Origin: an uncultured Nocardioides sp.
GTDB taxonomy: Bacteria; Actinomycetota; Actinomycetes; Propionibacteriales; Nocardioidaceae
Reading direction: 5' to 3'
DNA: 64,000 nt
Assembly (NCBI RefSeq): GCF_947488025.1
Contig: NZ_CANKYS010000003.1
Location: forward strand, 310,001 to 374,000
Shown: piece after piece, positions 1-8,068 of the stretch
Layout of the letters: every line of letters begins with the position of its first letter
Numbering within the stretch: position 1 is the stretch's first letter
Translations under genes and position numbers: made by a program
The notes under the pieces: generated by a model
The model's input: the letters and a program-made list of their open reading frames with translations, nothing else
Told to the model about the DNA's origin: nothing
Database searches by the model: none

Positions 1-34
1 CGTCCGATCCGCCACGACCCCGATCCGCCCTACC

Positions 35-52
35 GAACGCCGAACGGCGTTC
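35..52 (-). terminator. Stem-loop at the end of vapC1
   Basis: A perfect 7-bp inverted repeat, GAACGCC-GAAC-GGCGTTC, overlaps the first bases of the vapC1 stop codon (51-53). It could act as a terminator or mRNA 3'-end hairpin. No T-tract follows on the minus strand, so a classical intrinsic terminator is not proven. Confidence 0.35.
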
Positions 53-428
53 AGACCGACACGAGCGGGAGCGAGGGGTCGATGGCTCGCATGTCCTCCG
101 GGTCGGACGTGACGACGAGGTGGCCGCGACTGCGGGCATGCCAGACGACATGCACATCGACGACGTCGTGACGACCTGAGGCGCCGCAGAGTCGTCCCAC
201 CTCGCGAGCGGCGTGCACGTCGTACTCCGGCGTCGTCACGCCTCGAGCCGAGAGGAACGCACCGAGCCGCGCCTGCCGCGGTCCGCCGCGCCACACCTGG
301 GCGACGACCTCAGGAACCACGTGCACCTCCAGCCCACGGTCTGCTGCCTGTCGCAGCAGCGCCCGGACGTCGGGGTCTCCTCGTTCGATGGCGATCAGTG
401 CCCCCGCGTCGAGGCTGATCCCACTCAC
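51..428 (-). CDS. vapC: VapC-like PIN-domain ribonuclease toxin (copy 1)
   Basis: This 125-aa protein has the length and layout of a VapC toxin, a Mg2+-dependent RNase that cleaves tRNA or rRNA when not bound by its antitoxin. The PIN acidic residues can be seen: D7 in LDAGALIAIE, E40 in VPEVVAQVW, D88/D91 in HDVVDVH and D109 in TSDPED. The GTG start shares four bases with the antitoxin stop (GTGA), so the two genes are translationally coupled. Its paralogue lies at 15535-15915. The family assignment is firm; the RNA target cannot be told from the sequence. Confidence 0.88.
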   Translation of the reverse strand: MSGISLDAGALIAIERGDPDVRALLRQAADRGLEVHVVPEVVAQVWRGGPRQARLGAFLSARGVTTPEYDVHAAREVGRLCGASGRHDVVDVHVVWHARSRGHLVVTSDPEDMRAIDPSLPLVSV

Positions 429-661
429 TGGGCGTCAAGGGCCTCGACGACGCGGACCGCCCGAGCCACGGCGGCGGCATCGGGGGCACCCAGCTCGGCA
501 TCCATCTCGTCCAGCACCTCCGACAGTGCGCGGCGCCTCGACTTCTCGGCGAGCGCTTCGGCCACGTAGGCGGACACCGATGCAACGCGACCCCCGGCGA
601 CCGCGGCGCGCGCCTCCTCGACCAAGTGGTCGGGCAGGCTCACAGCGATCTTGGCGGTCAT
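425..661 (-). CDS. vapB: VapB-like ribbon-helix-helix antitoxin (copy 1)
   Basis: The 78-aa product begins MTAKIAVSLPDHLVEEARAA, a typical RHH/MetJ-Arc DNA-binding N-terminus (residues 1-45), followed by an acidic C-terminal tail expected to wrap the toxin. I chose the ATG at 661 rather than an in-frame start ten codons upstream because the RHH strand starts there and the tandem CATAC operator overlaps this codon. It should repress its own operon together with the toxin. The TGA stop overlaps the vapC GTG start. Confidence 0.85.
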   Translation of the reverse strand: MTAKIAVSLPDHLVEEARAAVAGGRVASVSAYVAEALAEKSRRRALSEVLDEMDAELGAPDAAAVARAVRVVEALDAQ

Positions 662-674
662 ACCACGATCATAC
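659..674. promoter_or_regulatory. Tandem CATAC operator of vapBC copy 1
   Basis: CATAC-CACGAT-CATAC on the plus strand is two direct CATAC half-sites 11 bp apart, one helical turn. The first half-site contains the vapB start codon. The same arrangement (CATAC-N3-GAT-CATAC) lies over the vapB start of copy 2 at 16149-16164. Conservation between paralogues supports an RHH autoregulatory operator. Confidence 0.6.
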
Positions 675-687
675 TGCGGGCGAGTCC

Positions 688-1926
688 TCACGCCGCGCCA
701 GACAGCCGGTCGCGGATCTGCCGGCAGAACACATCAGCGGGCGGCACGAGGGCGTCTGCCAACCGCGAGACCGCCGAGGCGTCCGAGGCCAGGAGGAGTC
801 TCTCGACGGCCCCGCGGGTCTCCGGCTCCAGCAGCGCGGCAGAGACGAGCGGTGCGAGAGGCCGGGCGGCATCGGCGTCTGTGCCGGCATGGTCGGCATC
901 GTCGCCCATGAGCGGCAGCTCGCCGCCCAGGGCGGCGAGCACCAGCGCCACGTCGTAGTCCACTCCGTTGCCCCCGGTGCCCACGTTGTCGGAGCGCAGG
1001 TCCGGGTCGACCGGTTCGAGGAGATGCCGACGCAGGCGTGGGGAGAGGTCGAAGAGGAGGTCGAAGTCGTAGGCCTTGGCGACCAGATCCATCAGCACGG
1101 AGCCTGCTTCATCCCGGCACCCCCGGCTGAGGGCGTCCATCCAGTCCGCCGGACAGGCAGCTACGTCGTGCGCCACGTCGAGCGGGACACATAGCGGGGC
1201 GCTCTCGAACAGCGCCACCTCACCTGCGTGCACCACCCGACCGACGGCCGCCTCCCCGAGCGCCATCAAGGATGCCCCTCCGAGATTGAGCGTCTCGACG
1301 GTCGCCCCGGTGCCGAGATCGCGCCACACGATGCGGTCGGCCCGCTCCGAGACCAGCTCGTAAGCGCCCATGGGAACCCCGACCCAGGAGTGGACGTCGC
1401 CGGCCAGGCCGAGGAGGCGCGGCGCGGCGACGCGGCGCAGGAAGTGATGCAATCCCCTGCGCTCGTGCAGGATCAGCTGACGGAAGACCCAGTCGTGGTC
1501 GATGACCTTGGCCAGAGCATCGGCCGGGTCCATGCCCCACAGCGTGCTCCGTCCACCCCGGATCTCGACGGCGACGTCCGCGGCGTCCGTGTCACGGCCG
1601 GGCCTGGGCTGTGCCGCTTGGGCGATCACCCAGCGCGCCCAGACCCAAGCCGGCGCGGCGTCCCCGAGGGCCACCAGTTGGCGGAGCCTGCGCACGCGCT
1701 GGGGCCGCCACCACGGCCTGCCGTCCGGCCCATGGGGCATCTCCTCCACCAGGGCGAGCGCCTTGGCGGGATCGCCGGCGGCTTCGGCTGCGTCGACGGC
1801 GAGCATCCGCTGGAGCCAGGGCATCTGGGCCTCGATGTCGAAGTCGGGCGGCGATGCGTGGGGCCAGGCCCGTGACGAGTGCGACGTGCGGGTGCGTCCC
1901 TTGCGGCGGTGACGTGATCGAGGCAT
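688..1926 (-). CDS. Hypothetical protein, 412 aa
   Basis: I do not recognise the family. The ATG at 1926 gives a basic N-terminus (MPRSRHRRKGRTRT), then a soluble mixed sequence with an Arg/Trp-rich stretch (GRPWWRPQRVRRLRQL, about residues 75-90) and acidic or hydrophobic helical segments to the end. There is no signal peptide or membrane segment. An in-frame start 92 codons upstream would overlap the end of the neighbouring oxidoreductase and adds low-complexity Arg-rich sequence, so I rejected it. The gene ends 26 bp upstream of vapB1 and could be co-transcribed with the toxin-antitoxin pair. Confidence 0.65.
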   Translation of the reverse strand: MPRSRHRRKGRTRTSHSSRAWPHASPPDFDIEAQMPWLQRMLAVDAAEAAGDPAKALALVEEMPHGPDGRPWWRPQRVRRLRQLVALGDAAPAWVWARWVIAQAAQPRPGRDTDAADVAVEIRGGRSTLWGMDPADALAKVIDHDWVFRQLILHERRGLHHFLRRVAAPRLLGLAGDVHSWVGVPMGAYELVSERADRIVWRDLGTGATVETLNLGGASLMALGEAAVGRVVHAGEVALFESAPLCVPLDVAHDVAACPADWMDALSRGCRDEAGSVLMDLVAKAYDFDLLFDLSPRLRRHLLEPVDPDLRSDNVGTGGNGVDYDVALVLAALGGELPLMGDDADHAGTDADAARPLAPLVSAALLEPETRGAVERLLLASDASAVSRLADALVPPADVFCRQIRDRLSGAA

Positions 1927-2051
1927 GCCCACCACTGAACGGCCCCACCCCGGCGCGGCGCCAGACGCTCCCGCGCATCTGTGGAGAACCATCGTTGGAG
2001 AAGCACGCGAACGACTCGTGGCCCCCAAGGAGGGCCACGAGTCGCCGAGGC

Positions 2052-3419
2052 TCAGCCGAGCACGCCGCCGATCATCAGCACGCCGTCCGGGTCGTACGTA
2101 CGCCGCGCCCGCCGCAGCCGCGCGAGGGTCACCTCGTCGTAGGCGTCGACGTACTCCTCCGGCGTGAAGGTGAAGTTCGGCAACCGGTGGCTGCCCACCC
2201 ACGGCGCCATCGCGTCGAGGATCGCGGCGGCGTGGTCCTCGACCCCCGGGACCTCGGCGATGCCGACGACGAGCAGCGAGTACGCCGCGTCGCGCGAGGC
2301 GAAGGCAGCCGGGTGCTCACCCGGCCGGGCGTAGGCCCCGCCCAGCTGGCGTACCTCCACCAGGATCTGCGGCGACGGGACTCCCGGTCCGATGAGCGCC
2401 AGCAGCGCGTCCGCCGTCTCCGCCGAGAAGTCGGTGAGCACGTGGCCCGCCTCGTGGGCCGGGGTCGGGTCGAGCGGGTCGGTGTGGACCGAGTCGATCG
2501 CCGTGTAGGGCTTGTCGGCCACGTCGTCGAGGATCACCGGAGCGGCCGCCCGCATCGCGGCGAACCAGCGCTCCCCCTCCTCGGTCGAGCCCGTCCACAC
2601 GTAGCGCACCGACAGCGTGAGCCGGCCGGCGAGCATCGGCGGGACGCCCTCCATCTCGGGCAGCTGGAAGAGCGCGAACGACGTCGTCCCCTCCTCCGGC
2701 AGCTCGGCCGACCAGGCGCGCCAGGCGTCGATGACGGCGGGGGCGTCCGCGCCGTCGAACCACAGCGAGCCGCCGTAGAAGCTCGGCTGGTCGACCAGGT
2801 CGAACTCGATCGCCGTGATGATGCCGAGCATCCCCTTCGCGCCGCGCAGGGCGAAGAAGAGCTCGGGGTGCTCGGTCGGCGTGACCCGCCGCAGCACGCC
2901 GTCGCCGGTGACGACCTCGATGGCGCGCACCTTGTCGATGGCCAGGCCGTAGGTGCGGGCCATCGGCCCGAGCCCGCCGCCGGTCGTGTAGCCGACGATC
3001 CCGACGTCGGTGATCGATCCCGAGAGCGGCGCCAGTCCGTAGGGCGCGGCGGCCTCCACGACGGCGAGCCACTTCACGCCGGCTCCGGCGCGGGCCCAGC
3101 CCTCCTCGGGGTGGATGACGACCTCGTCGAGCTCCTTGGTGGTGACCAGCAGCTCGGTGGTCAGGTCGGCCATCGGGCCGTGGCCGGTGGCCTGCGGGGT
3201 GACCCGGAGGCCGTGGCGGGCCGCGAACTGCACGGCCTCGACGACGTCCTGGGCGTCGAACGCCGCGAGCACACCGGCCGGTCGGACCGGGACGGCGACG
3301 TTCCACGGCGAGACGAGGGCGTCGTACGCCGTGTCGCCGGGCACCGCGACGGTGCCGATGGTGAGTGCGTCCAGCTCCGCGAACGGTACGGCTGCGGGGC
3401 TGGTCTGTGCGATGGTCAT
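2052..3419 (-). CDS. FAD-linked oxidoreductase, berberine-bridge type (1)
   Basis: This 455-aa protein belongs to the FAD-binding PF01565 / berberine-bridge enzyme-like group (PF08031 at the C-terminus). These enzymes carry covalent or tight FAD and oxidise sugars, alcohols or natural products using O2. Visible signs are the PP-loop region (RVTPQATGHGP, about residues 70-80), the FAD-binding segment with YTTGGGLGPMARTYGL, and the C-terminal RRTYDPDGV motif typical of BBE proteins. The ATG at 3419 has a strong GGAGGA ribosome site. It is homologous to the gene at 3510-4868, so the two probably arose by tandem duplication. A SARP-like repeat lies just upstream. Confidence 0.85.
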   Translation of the reverse strand: MTIAQTSPAAVPFAELDALTIGTVAVPGDTAYDALVSPWNVAVPVRPAGVLAAFDAQDVVEAVQFAARHGLRVTPQATGHGPMADLTTELLVTTKELDEVVIHPEEGWARAGAGVKWLAVVEAAAPYGLAPLSGSITDVGIVGYTTGGGLGPMARTYGLAIDKVRAIEVVTGDGVLRRVTPTEHPELFFALRGAKGMLGIITAIEFDLVDQPSFYGGSLWFDGADAPAVIDAWRAWSAELPEEGTTSFALFQLPEMEGVPPMLAGRLTLSVRYVWTGSTEEGERWFAAMRAAAPVILDDVADKPYTAIDSVHTDPLDPTPAHEAGHVLTDFSAETADALLALIGPGVPSPQILVEVRQLGGAYARPGEHPAAFASRDAAYSLLVVGIAEVPGVEDHAAAILDAMAPWVGSHRLPNFTFTPEEYVDAYDEVTLARLRRARRTYDPDGVLMIGGVLG

Positions 3420-3477
3420 GCTTCCTCCGTGTGTGTCGTGGTTGACCAGACGAAGGTGCACCCGGACGCTTGCGGGC

Positions 3478-3495
3478 GACTTGAACCCGACTTGA
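3478..3495 (-). promoter_or_regulatory. SARP-type heptamer direct repeat upstream of oxidoreductase 1
   Basis: Read on the minus strand this is TCAAGTC-GGGT-TCAAGTC, two identical heptamers with 11-bp periodicity, starting 58 bp upstream of the start codon at 3419. SARP activators of the OmpR-like type bind heptamer direct repeats with 4-bp spacers. The same heptamer pair recurs at 4911-4928 next to the SARP gene, so the regulator is the likely ligand. Confidence 0.65.
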
Positions 3496-3509
3496 GCCCG
3501 ACCGCGGAA

Positions 3510-4868
3510 TCAGTCGTTCGACGCCGCCTGGGGGCCCACGAACAGGCCGTCGGGGTCGGCAGACCGTCGGATCCGCAGCAACCGGTCGTACGACGCCGGC
3601 GACCAGCCGCGCCGGGCGGCGGCCTCGTAGGCCATCGAGAGGTAGGCCGCGCTCGACGTCCACGGGGCCAGCGAGTCGAGGATCCGCAGGGCGTCCTGCC
3701 GCACGGCGCTCCACCCCGTGCCCACGTCGAGTCCCACGCCGAGGACCAGGAACGACCCGTCGAGGTGGTCCATCGCGCCAGCCCGCGGGGCAGGCCGCGC
3801 GAGTGCGCCGCCGAGCTGGCGCAGCTCGACGAAGAGCAGGTTGCTGCCCGACCCGGGGCCGGCCACGTCGACCAGGGCGTCGACCGCGTCCGCCGGCAGG
3901 CCGTGGACGAGCACGCTGTTGGCGTAGACCGCGGTGGGCTCCTGGGGGTCGAGCTGGAGGTGCACGATGTCGGCGGCGGGCACCTGGGCGAACGTGTCGA
4001 CCTCGGGCCGCAGCGCGCGCAGGCCGGCGATGGAGCGGGCACCCGCCTCGGCGTCACCGAGGGCGACCGCGTCGATCATGACCAGCTTCCGCCCGCGCAG
4101 CTGGTCGGGCAGCCACTCGATGTCGGGGACCTGGAAGATCCGCGCGACGCTCGTCACCGCCTCGGGCGCGTCCGCGCTCCACTCGCCCCACGCGGTGAGC
4201 ACGCGGCGGGCGTGCTGCCAGTCCCACGCGAGCATGCCGGCGTACGCCGTCCGGACCGGCAGCAGGTCGAACTCCAGCGCGGTGACCACGCCGAAGCCAC
4301 CGCTCCCCCCGCGTGCGGCCCAGAGCAGGTCGGGGTCAGTGTCCTCGGTGGCGCGCACGAAGGTCCCGTCGGCGAGCACCAGCTCGACGGCCGTGATCGC
4401 GCTGCACTGCAAACCGTGCTGGCGGGAGTACCAGCTCACCCCGCCGCCGAGCGACGAGCCGACCACGCCGACGCCCGGGCTGGACATGTGCTGCCCGGCC
4501 AGCCCGACGCGGCCGGCCCGGGCGACGACGTCCCCCCACAGCACGCCGGCCTCCGCGCGCGCCGTACGAGTCGCAACGTCGACGCTCAGCCCGGTCATCG
4601 CGGACGTGCGCAGCAGCACGGCGTCGCCCAGCCGGCCCGCGAGCGGCGGGGCGCCGTGACCGGTGCCCTGCGGCGCGACCCGGAGGCCGGCTGCCGCGGC
4701 GGCCTTGACGATCCGGGCGACCTCCTGGGGGTCGGCGGGGTAGGCGACCGCGGCCGGGTGCTCGTCGACCTGGAGGTTCCACGGCATCCGCGCCTCGTCG
4801 TAGAGGGGGTCGCCGGGCAGGTGGACGGCACCACCGGCCAGCCCGCGCAACGCCTCAGCCTGCTGCAT
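3510..4868 (-). CDS. FAD-linked oxidoreductase, berberine-bridge type (2)
   Basis: The 452-aa product aligns along its whole length with its neighbour at 2052-3419. It has an FAD-binding PP-loop region (RVAPQGTGHGAPP), the SLGGGVSWYSRQHGL flavin segment, a GGSGGFGVVTALEFDL core and a C-terminal RRSADPDGLFVGP motif of the BBE type. It is likely a cytosolic oxidase of a small molecule; the substrate is unknown. The ATG at 4868 follows GAGGTGG. The start lies only 10 bp beyond the SARP stop, but the heptamer repeat inside the end of the SARP gene suggests its own promoter. The intergenic distance to oxidoreductase 1 is 90 bp and holds the second repeat. Confidence 0.85.
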   Translation of the reverse strand: MQQAEALRGLAGGAVHLPGDPLYDEARMPWNLQVDEHPAAVAYPADPQEVARIVKAAAAAGLRVAPQGTGHGAPPLAGRLGDAVLLRTSAMTGLSVDVATRTARAEAGVLWGDVVARAGRVGLAGQHMSSPGVGVVGSSLGGGVSWYSRQHGLQCSAITAVELVLADGTFVRATEDTDPDLLWAARGGSGGFGVVTALEFDLLPVRTAYAGMLAWDWQHARRVLTAWGEWSADAPEAVTSVARIFQVPDIEWLPDQLRGRKLVMIDAVALGDAEAGARSIAGLRALRPEVDTFAQVPAADIVHLQLDPQEPTAVYANSVLVHGLPADAVDALVDVAGPGSGSNLLFVELRQLGGALARPAPRAGAMDHLDGSFLVLGVGLDVGTGWSAVRQDALRILDSLAPWTSSAAYLSMAYEAAARRGWSPASYDRLLRIRRSADPDGLFVGPQAASND

Positions 4869-4878
4869 CGTCACCACC

Positions 4879-6750
4879 TCACGATCCGGGCACCCCAGCA
4901 TCGCCGGGGTGACTTGAGGACGACTTGAGCCGACGGTTCATCCGCTCGTGGAGCAGCGCGCGCTCGCCGGTCGGGATGTCGGCGTGGATGGCGTCGCGCA
5001 CGAGCGGGTTGACGAAGTCGAGCGGGTGCCCGTCGCGCAGGATCTCGCTGCGCGCGAGCACGTCGAGAGCTGCCGCGACGTCCTCCTCCGGGTGCTGCGC
5101 CAGGTCGGCCACCGCCATCAGGTCGGCCTCCGGGCCCAGTACGGCGACGGCCCGCGCGACCGTCGTCACGGCCGCCGGCATCCGGCGCAGGCGGAGCGTC
5201 ACGAGCGAGGCGACCGCCCGCGACCCCACCGCCCGGACCGTGTCGACGTGGGCGGCGTCCGGCGGCACGCCCTGGTCGGCCAGCGCGCGCAGCAGCTGGC
5301 GCAGGAGCAGCGGGTTGCCCGAGCTCATCCGGTGGCAGGCGGCCACGAACGGGTCGGCGCCGCGGCCGAGCCGGTCGGTCACCAGCGCGGCCGTGCCCTG
5401 CTCCGACAGTGGCGCCGGGCGCACCACCGTCACCGACTCGTCCGCGGCGAGCTCGGCCAGCAGCTCGTCGGCCTCGTGCGGCTCGCCGGTGCGCAGCGCC
5501 AGCACCATCAGCACGGGCAGCCCGTCGAGGCGTCTGACCAGGTAGGCGAGGAGCTGCAGCGACGCCTCGTCGCACCACTGGACGTCGTCGACGCACAGGA
5601 CGAACGGGGCCTCCTCCGCGAGGCCGGTCGTCAGCTCGCACAGCTCGCGGAGCGCGGCGAAGCGGTCGTCGCGACCGATCGCGTCGTCGACCCCGGCGCC
5701 GAAGAGCTGCCGGACCACTCCCCACTCGAAGCCGTGCTCCGAGGGGCTGCTCCTCGCCGACCGCACCCACACGCCGGCGGCGACGGCGAACCGGCGGAGC
5801 TCGTCGAGCAGCCGGGTCTTGCCGATGCCGGCCGAGCCCTCGACGAGCACGCAGCCCGACGTCCCGTCGGTCAGCTCGTCGAGCCTGGACCTCAGCAGCG
5901 CCATCTCCCGGTCGCGGTCGACGAGGCCGTCGGGCGTGCGGGGGCGCGGGATGCTCACGCTCGCGCTCGGGGTCGTCACGCCGTCGAGGGTCGGTGACTG
6001 CGCGAGCACCTCGGCCTCGAGCGCGCGCAGGGCGGGGCCGGGGTCGACGCCGAGCTCGTCGGCGAGCACCTGGCGGGCGCGGCGCAGCGCCTCGAGCGCC
6101 GCGGCCTGGCGGTGCGCCCGGTAGAGCGCGAGGGCGAGCAGCCGCCAGCGCTCCTCGCGCAGCGGGTCCTCCTTGACCAGTGCCTCGAGGTCACCGATGA
6201 CGAGCGGGGCCTCGCCCAGCTCGAGCCGGGTGGCGAGGAGCCGCTCGCGGGCGACCCCGCGCAGCTCGGTGAGCCGGGCGACCTCCGCCTCGGCCCACGC
6301 CTCCCCCGCGTAGTCGGCGTACGCGGGTCCGCGCCAGGTCCGCAGCGCCGTCTCGAGCGTGCACACCGCATCCCCCGGCGCCTGGCCGGCGGCCGCCTCG
6401 ACCGCGGCCTCGAAAGCCCACGCGTCCACAGCATCGGGCGGAAGCCTGAGCACGTAACCCGGCCCGGCGCGGGCGATCACGCCCCCGCGGTGGCGGGCCG
6501 TCGCGTCCGGTTCGAGCGCCCGCCGGAGGTGGCTGACGTACGCCTGCAGCGCGCCGTTCGCGTTGGCGGGCGGGTGGTCGCCCCACACGCAGTCGACGAG
6601 GTGGTCCGCGGTCACGACCTGGTCGCGCTGCATCGCCAGCGCCGCCAGCACGGCGCGCTGACGTCGCCCGCCGAGGTCCACGACCGCGCCGTCCCGCGTG
6701 GCCGTGAGCTCGCCGAGCACGTGCAGGTTGAGTTCCGGCTGCCCGTCCAC
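4879..6750 (-). CDS. SARP-family transcriptional regulator with AAA ATPase domain
   Basis: This 623-aa regulator has an N-terminal OmpR-like winged helix (about residues 5-90, with GRRQRAVLAALA and ANGALQAYVSHLRRAL) and a bacterial transcriptional activation domain (BTAD, about 95-245, including LREERWRLLALALYRA and DELGVDPGPALRALE). A linker leads to an ATPase with Walker A GSAGIGKT near residue 305 and Walker B VLCVDDVQW. It lacks the long repeats of AfsR and the C-terminal LuxR helix of LAL proteins. I chose the GTG at 6750 because GAGGAAG precedes it and homology starts there. It is probably the activator of the two oxidoreductases downstream through the TCAAGTC repeats. The second repeat lies within its last codons. 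Confidence 0.85.
   Translation of the reverse strand: MDGQPELNLHVLGELTATRDGAVVDLGGRRQRAVLAALAMQRDQVVTADHLVDCVWGDHPPANANGALQAYVSHLRRALEPDATARHRGGVIARAGPGYVLRLPPDAVDAWAFEAAVEAAAGQAPGDAVCTLETALRTWRGPAYADYAGEAWAEAEVARLTELRGVARERLLATRLELGEAPLVIGDLEALVKEDPLREERWRLLALALYRAHRQAAALEALRRARQVLADELGVDPGPALRALEAEVLAQSPTLDGVTTPSASVSIPRPRTPDGLVDRDREMALLRSRLDELTDGTSGCVLVEGSAGIGKTRLLDELRRFAVAAGVWVRSARSSPSEHGFEWGVVRQLFGAGVDDAIGRDDRFAALRELCELTTGLAEEAPFVLCVDDVQWCDEASLQLLAYLVRRLDGLPVLMVLALRTGEPHEADELLAELAADESVTVVRPAPLSEQGTAALVTDRLGRGADPFVAACHRMSSGNPLLLRQLLRALADQGVPPDAAHVDTVRAVGSRAVASLVTLRLRRMPAAVTTVARAVAVLGPEADLMAVADLAQHPEEDVAAALDVLARSEILRDGHPLDFVNPLVRDAIHADIPTGERALLHERMNRRLKSSSSHPGDAGVPGS
4911..4928 (-). promoter_or_regulatory. 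SARP-type heptamer direct repeat upstream of oxidoreductase 2
   Basis: On the minus strand this reads TCAAGTC-GTCC-TCAAGTC, the same two heptamers and spacing as at 3478-3495, starting 42 bp upstream of the start at 4868. It lies inside the SARP reading frame (encoding part of the LKSSSSH tail), so the sequence is doing double duty as coding DNA and a probable operator. Confidence 0.65.
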
Positions 6751-6835
6751 CCCACTTCCTCGCCTCGGCTCCGTCGAGCGTACGGCTGTCCCGGGGCTGC
6801 GGGCTGCCCCGATTTTGGGCACGCGCACCGCAGCG

Positions 6836-6855
6836 GATGGGTGCATCCACCCATC
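6836..6855. promoter_or_regulatory. Inverted repeat in the SARP/monooxygenase divergent promoter
   Basis: GATGGGTG-CATC-CACCCATC is a perfect 8-bp inverted repeat with a 4-bp spacer. It is centred in the 173-bp region between the SARP start (6750) and the monooxygenase start (6924), where a dimeric regulator could control both genes. The ligand is unknown; the LuxR-type protein encoded at 8069-9688 is a candidate. Confidence 0.45.
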
Positions 6856-6923
6856 GGGGACGGCGTACGAGATGGGCATTCCACCCGACGCGGCGGGTGC
6901 CGTCGCGGAAATAGCGTCGAGCC

Positions 6924-8036
6924 ATGGACACCACAGACATCGACACCGTCATCATCGGAGCCGGCCAGGCCGGACTGTCGACCGGCTACCACCTGCAGCG
7001 CCGCGGCGTGCCCTTCGTCATCCTCGACGCGGCCAGCCGCGTCGGCGACAACTGGCGACGGCAGTGGGACAGCCTCCGGCTCTACTCCGCCGCCCAGTTC
7101 GACGGCCTGCCCGGCCTGCCGTTCCCCGCACCGCGCTGGACCTTCCCGGGCAAGGACGCCGTCGGCGACTACCTGGAGACCTACGCCCGCACGTTCGAGC
7201 TGCCCGTGCGCCTCGAGACCCGGGTGCAGGCGCTCGACCCGCACGGCGAGGGCTACGTCGTGACGACGGACCGCGGCCGGTTCACCTGTCGCAACGTCGT
7301 CGTCGGGACCGGGACGTTCGGCCGGAGCCCACTGGTCCCCGACGTGGCGGCAGCACTCGACCCGAGCATCCTGCAGCTGCACTCCAGCGAGTACCGCCGG
7401 CCCAGCCAGGTCAACGACGGCGCCGTGCTGGTCGTCGGCGCGAGCCACTCCGGCACCGACATCGCCTACGAGCTGGCCGAGACGCACCCGGTGATCCTCG
7501 CCGGGCGGGACTGCGGCGAGATCCCGCCTCGGCTCGGCTCACCGGCCTTCCGCGTGGTCTTCCCGGTCCTGCTGTTCGCCTGGAGGCACGTCCTCACCCG
7601 GCGCAGCCCGATGCGCGCCAAGCTCAAGGACGAGCTGCGTCGCCACGGTGGCCCGATGCTCCGCGTCAAGCGGCGCGACCTCGCCGAGCGCGGCGTCGAG
7701 CGCGTCACCAGCCGGGTCGAGGAGTCGCGCGACGGGCGGCCCGTCGTCGACGGCACACCGCGTGACGTGTCCACCGTCGTGTGGGCCACCGGCTTCCGGC
7801 AGGTCTTCGACTGGATCCACCTCCCCGTCCTCGACGAGGACGGCTGGCCGAGGGAAGAGCGCGGCGTCGTCGCCGACGCACCGGGCCTGTTCTTCTGCGG
7901 CCTGGCCTTCCAGTACTCGTTCAGCTCGATGCTCATGGCCGGCGTCGGCCGGGACGCGGCGTACGTCGCCGACCGGGTCGCGAGCCGTTCCCGCAGTCCG
8001 GAGCCGGTGACCTCGAGCCACCCCGCGGCGGCGTGA
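6924..8036 (+). CDS. Flavin-containing monooxygenase / NAD(P)-binding oxidoreductase
   Basis: The 370-aa protein is a class B flavoprotein monooxygenase-like enzyme. It has an N-terminal FAD fingerprint (VIIGAGQAGLSTGYHL, GxGxxG), the following RVGDNWRRQWDSLRL segment, and a second Rossmann motif for NADPH (VVGASHSGTDIAYEL, about residues 172-187). A late ATG-like motif (VVWATGFRQVFDWI) completes the fold. It should use NADPH and O2 to oxygenate a small substrate. It is transcribed divergently from the SARP gene, across the inverted repeat at 6836-6855, and 32 bp upstream of the LuxR-type gene. The ATG at 6924 starts right at the FAD motif. Confidence 0.85.
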   Translation: MDTTDIDTVIIGAGQAGLSTGYHLQRRGVPFVILDAASRVGDNWRRQWDSLRLYSAAQFDGLPGLPFPAPRWTFPGKDAVGDYLETYARTFELPVRLETRVQALDPHGEGYVVTTDRGRFTCRNVVVGTGTFGRSPLVPDVAAALDPSILQLHSSEYRRPSQVNDGAVLVVGASHSGTDIAYELAETHPVILAGRDCGEIPPRLGSPAFRVVFPVLLFAWRHVLTRRSPMRAKLKDELRRHGGPMLRVKRRDLAERGVERVTSRVEESRDGRPVVDGTPRDVSTVVWATGFRQVFDWIHLPVLDEDGWPREERGVVADAPGLFFCGLAFQYSFSSMLMAGVGRDAAYVADRVASRSRSPEPVTSSHPAAA

Positions 8037-8068
8037 GTGGTCGTACGCTCGAGGAGGAGGTGAGGGCG

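Noticed and set aside
2052..4868. Two adjacent oxidoreductases as a sequencing duplication
   Set aside because: The proteins align but differ at many positions and have distinct ends, so this is an old gene duplication.
1611..4928. Long plus-strand open frame (over 1000 codons) through the oxidoreductase genes
   Set aside because: It runs antisense to well-supported genes, is rich in Arg/Pro/Gly/Ala low complexity, and has no domain; it is the usual shadow frame of GC-rich coding DNA.
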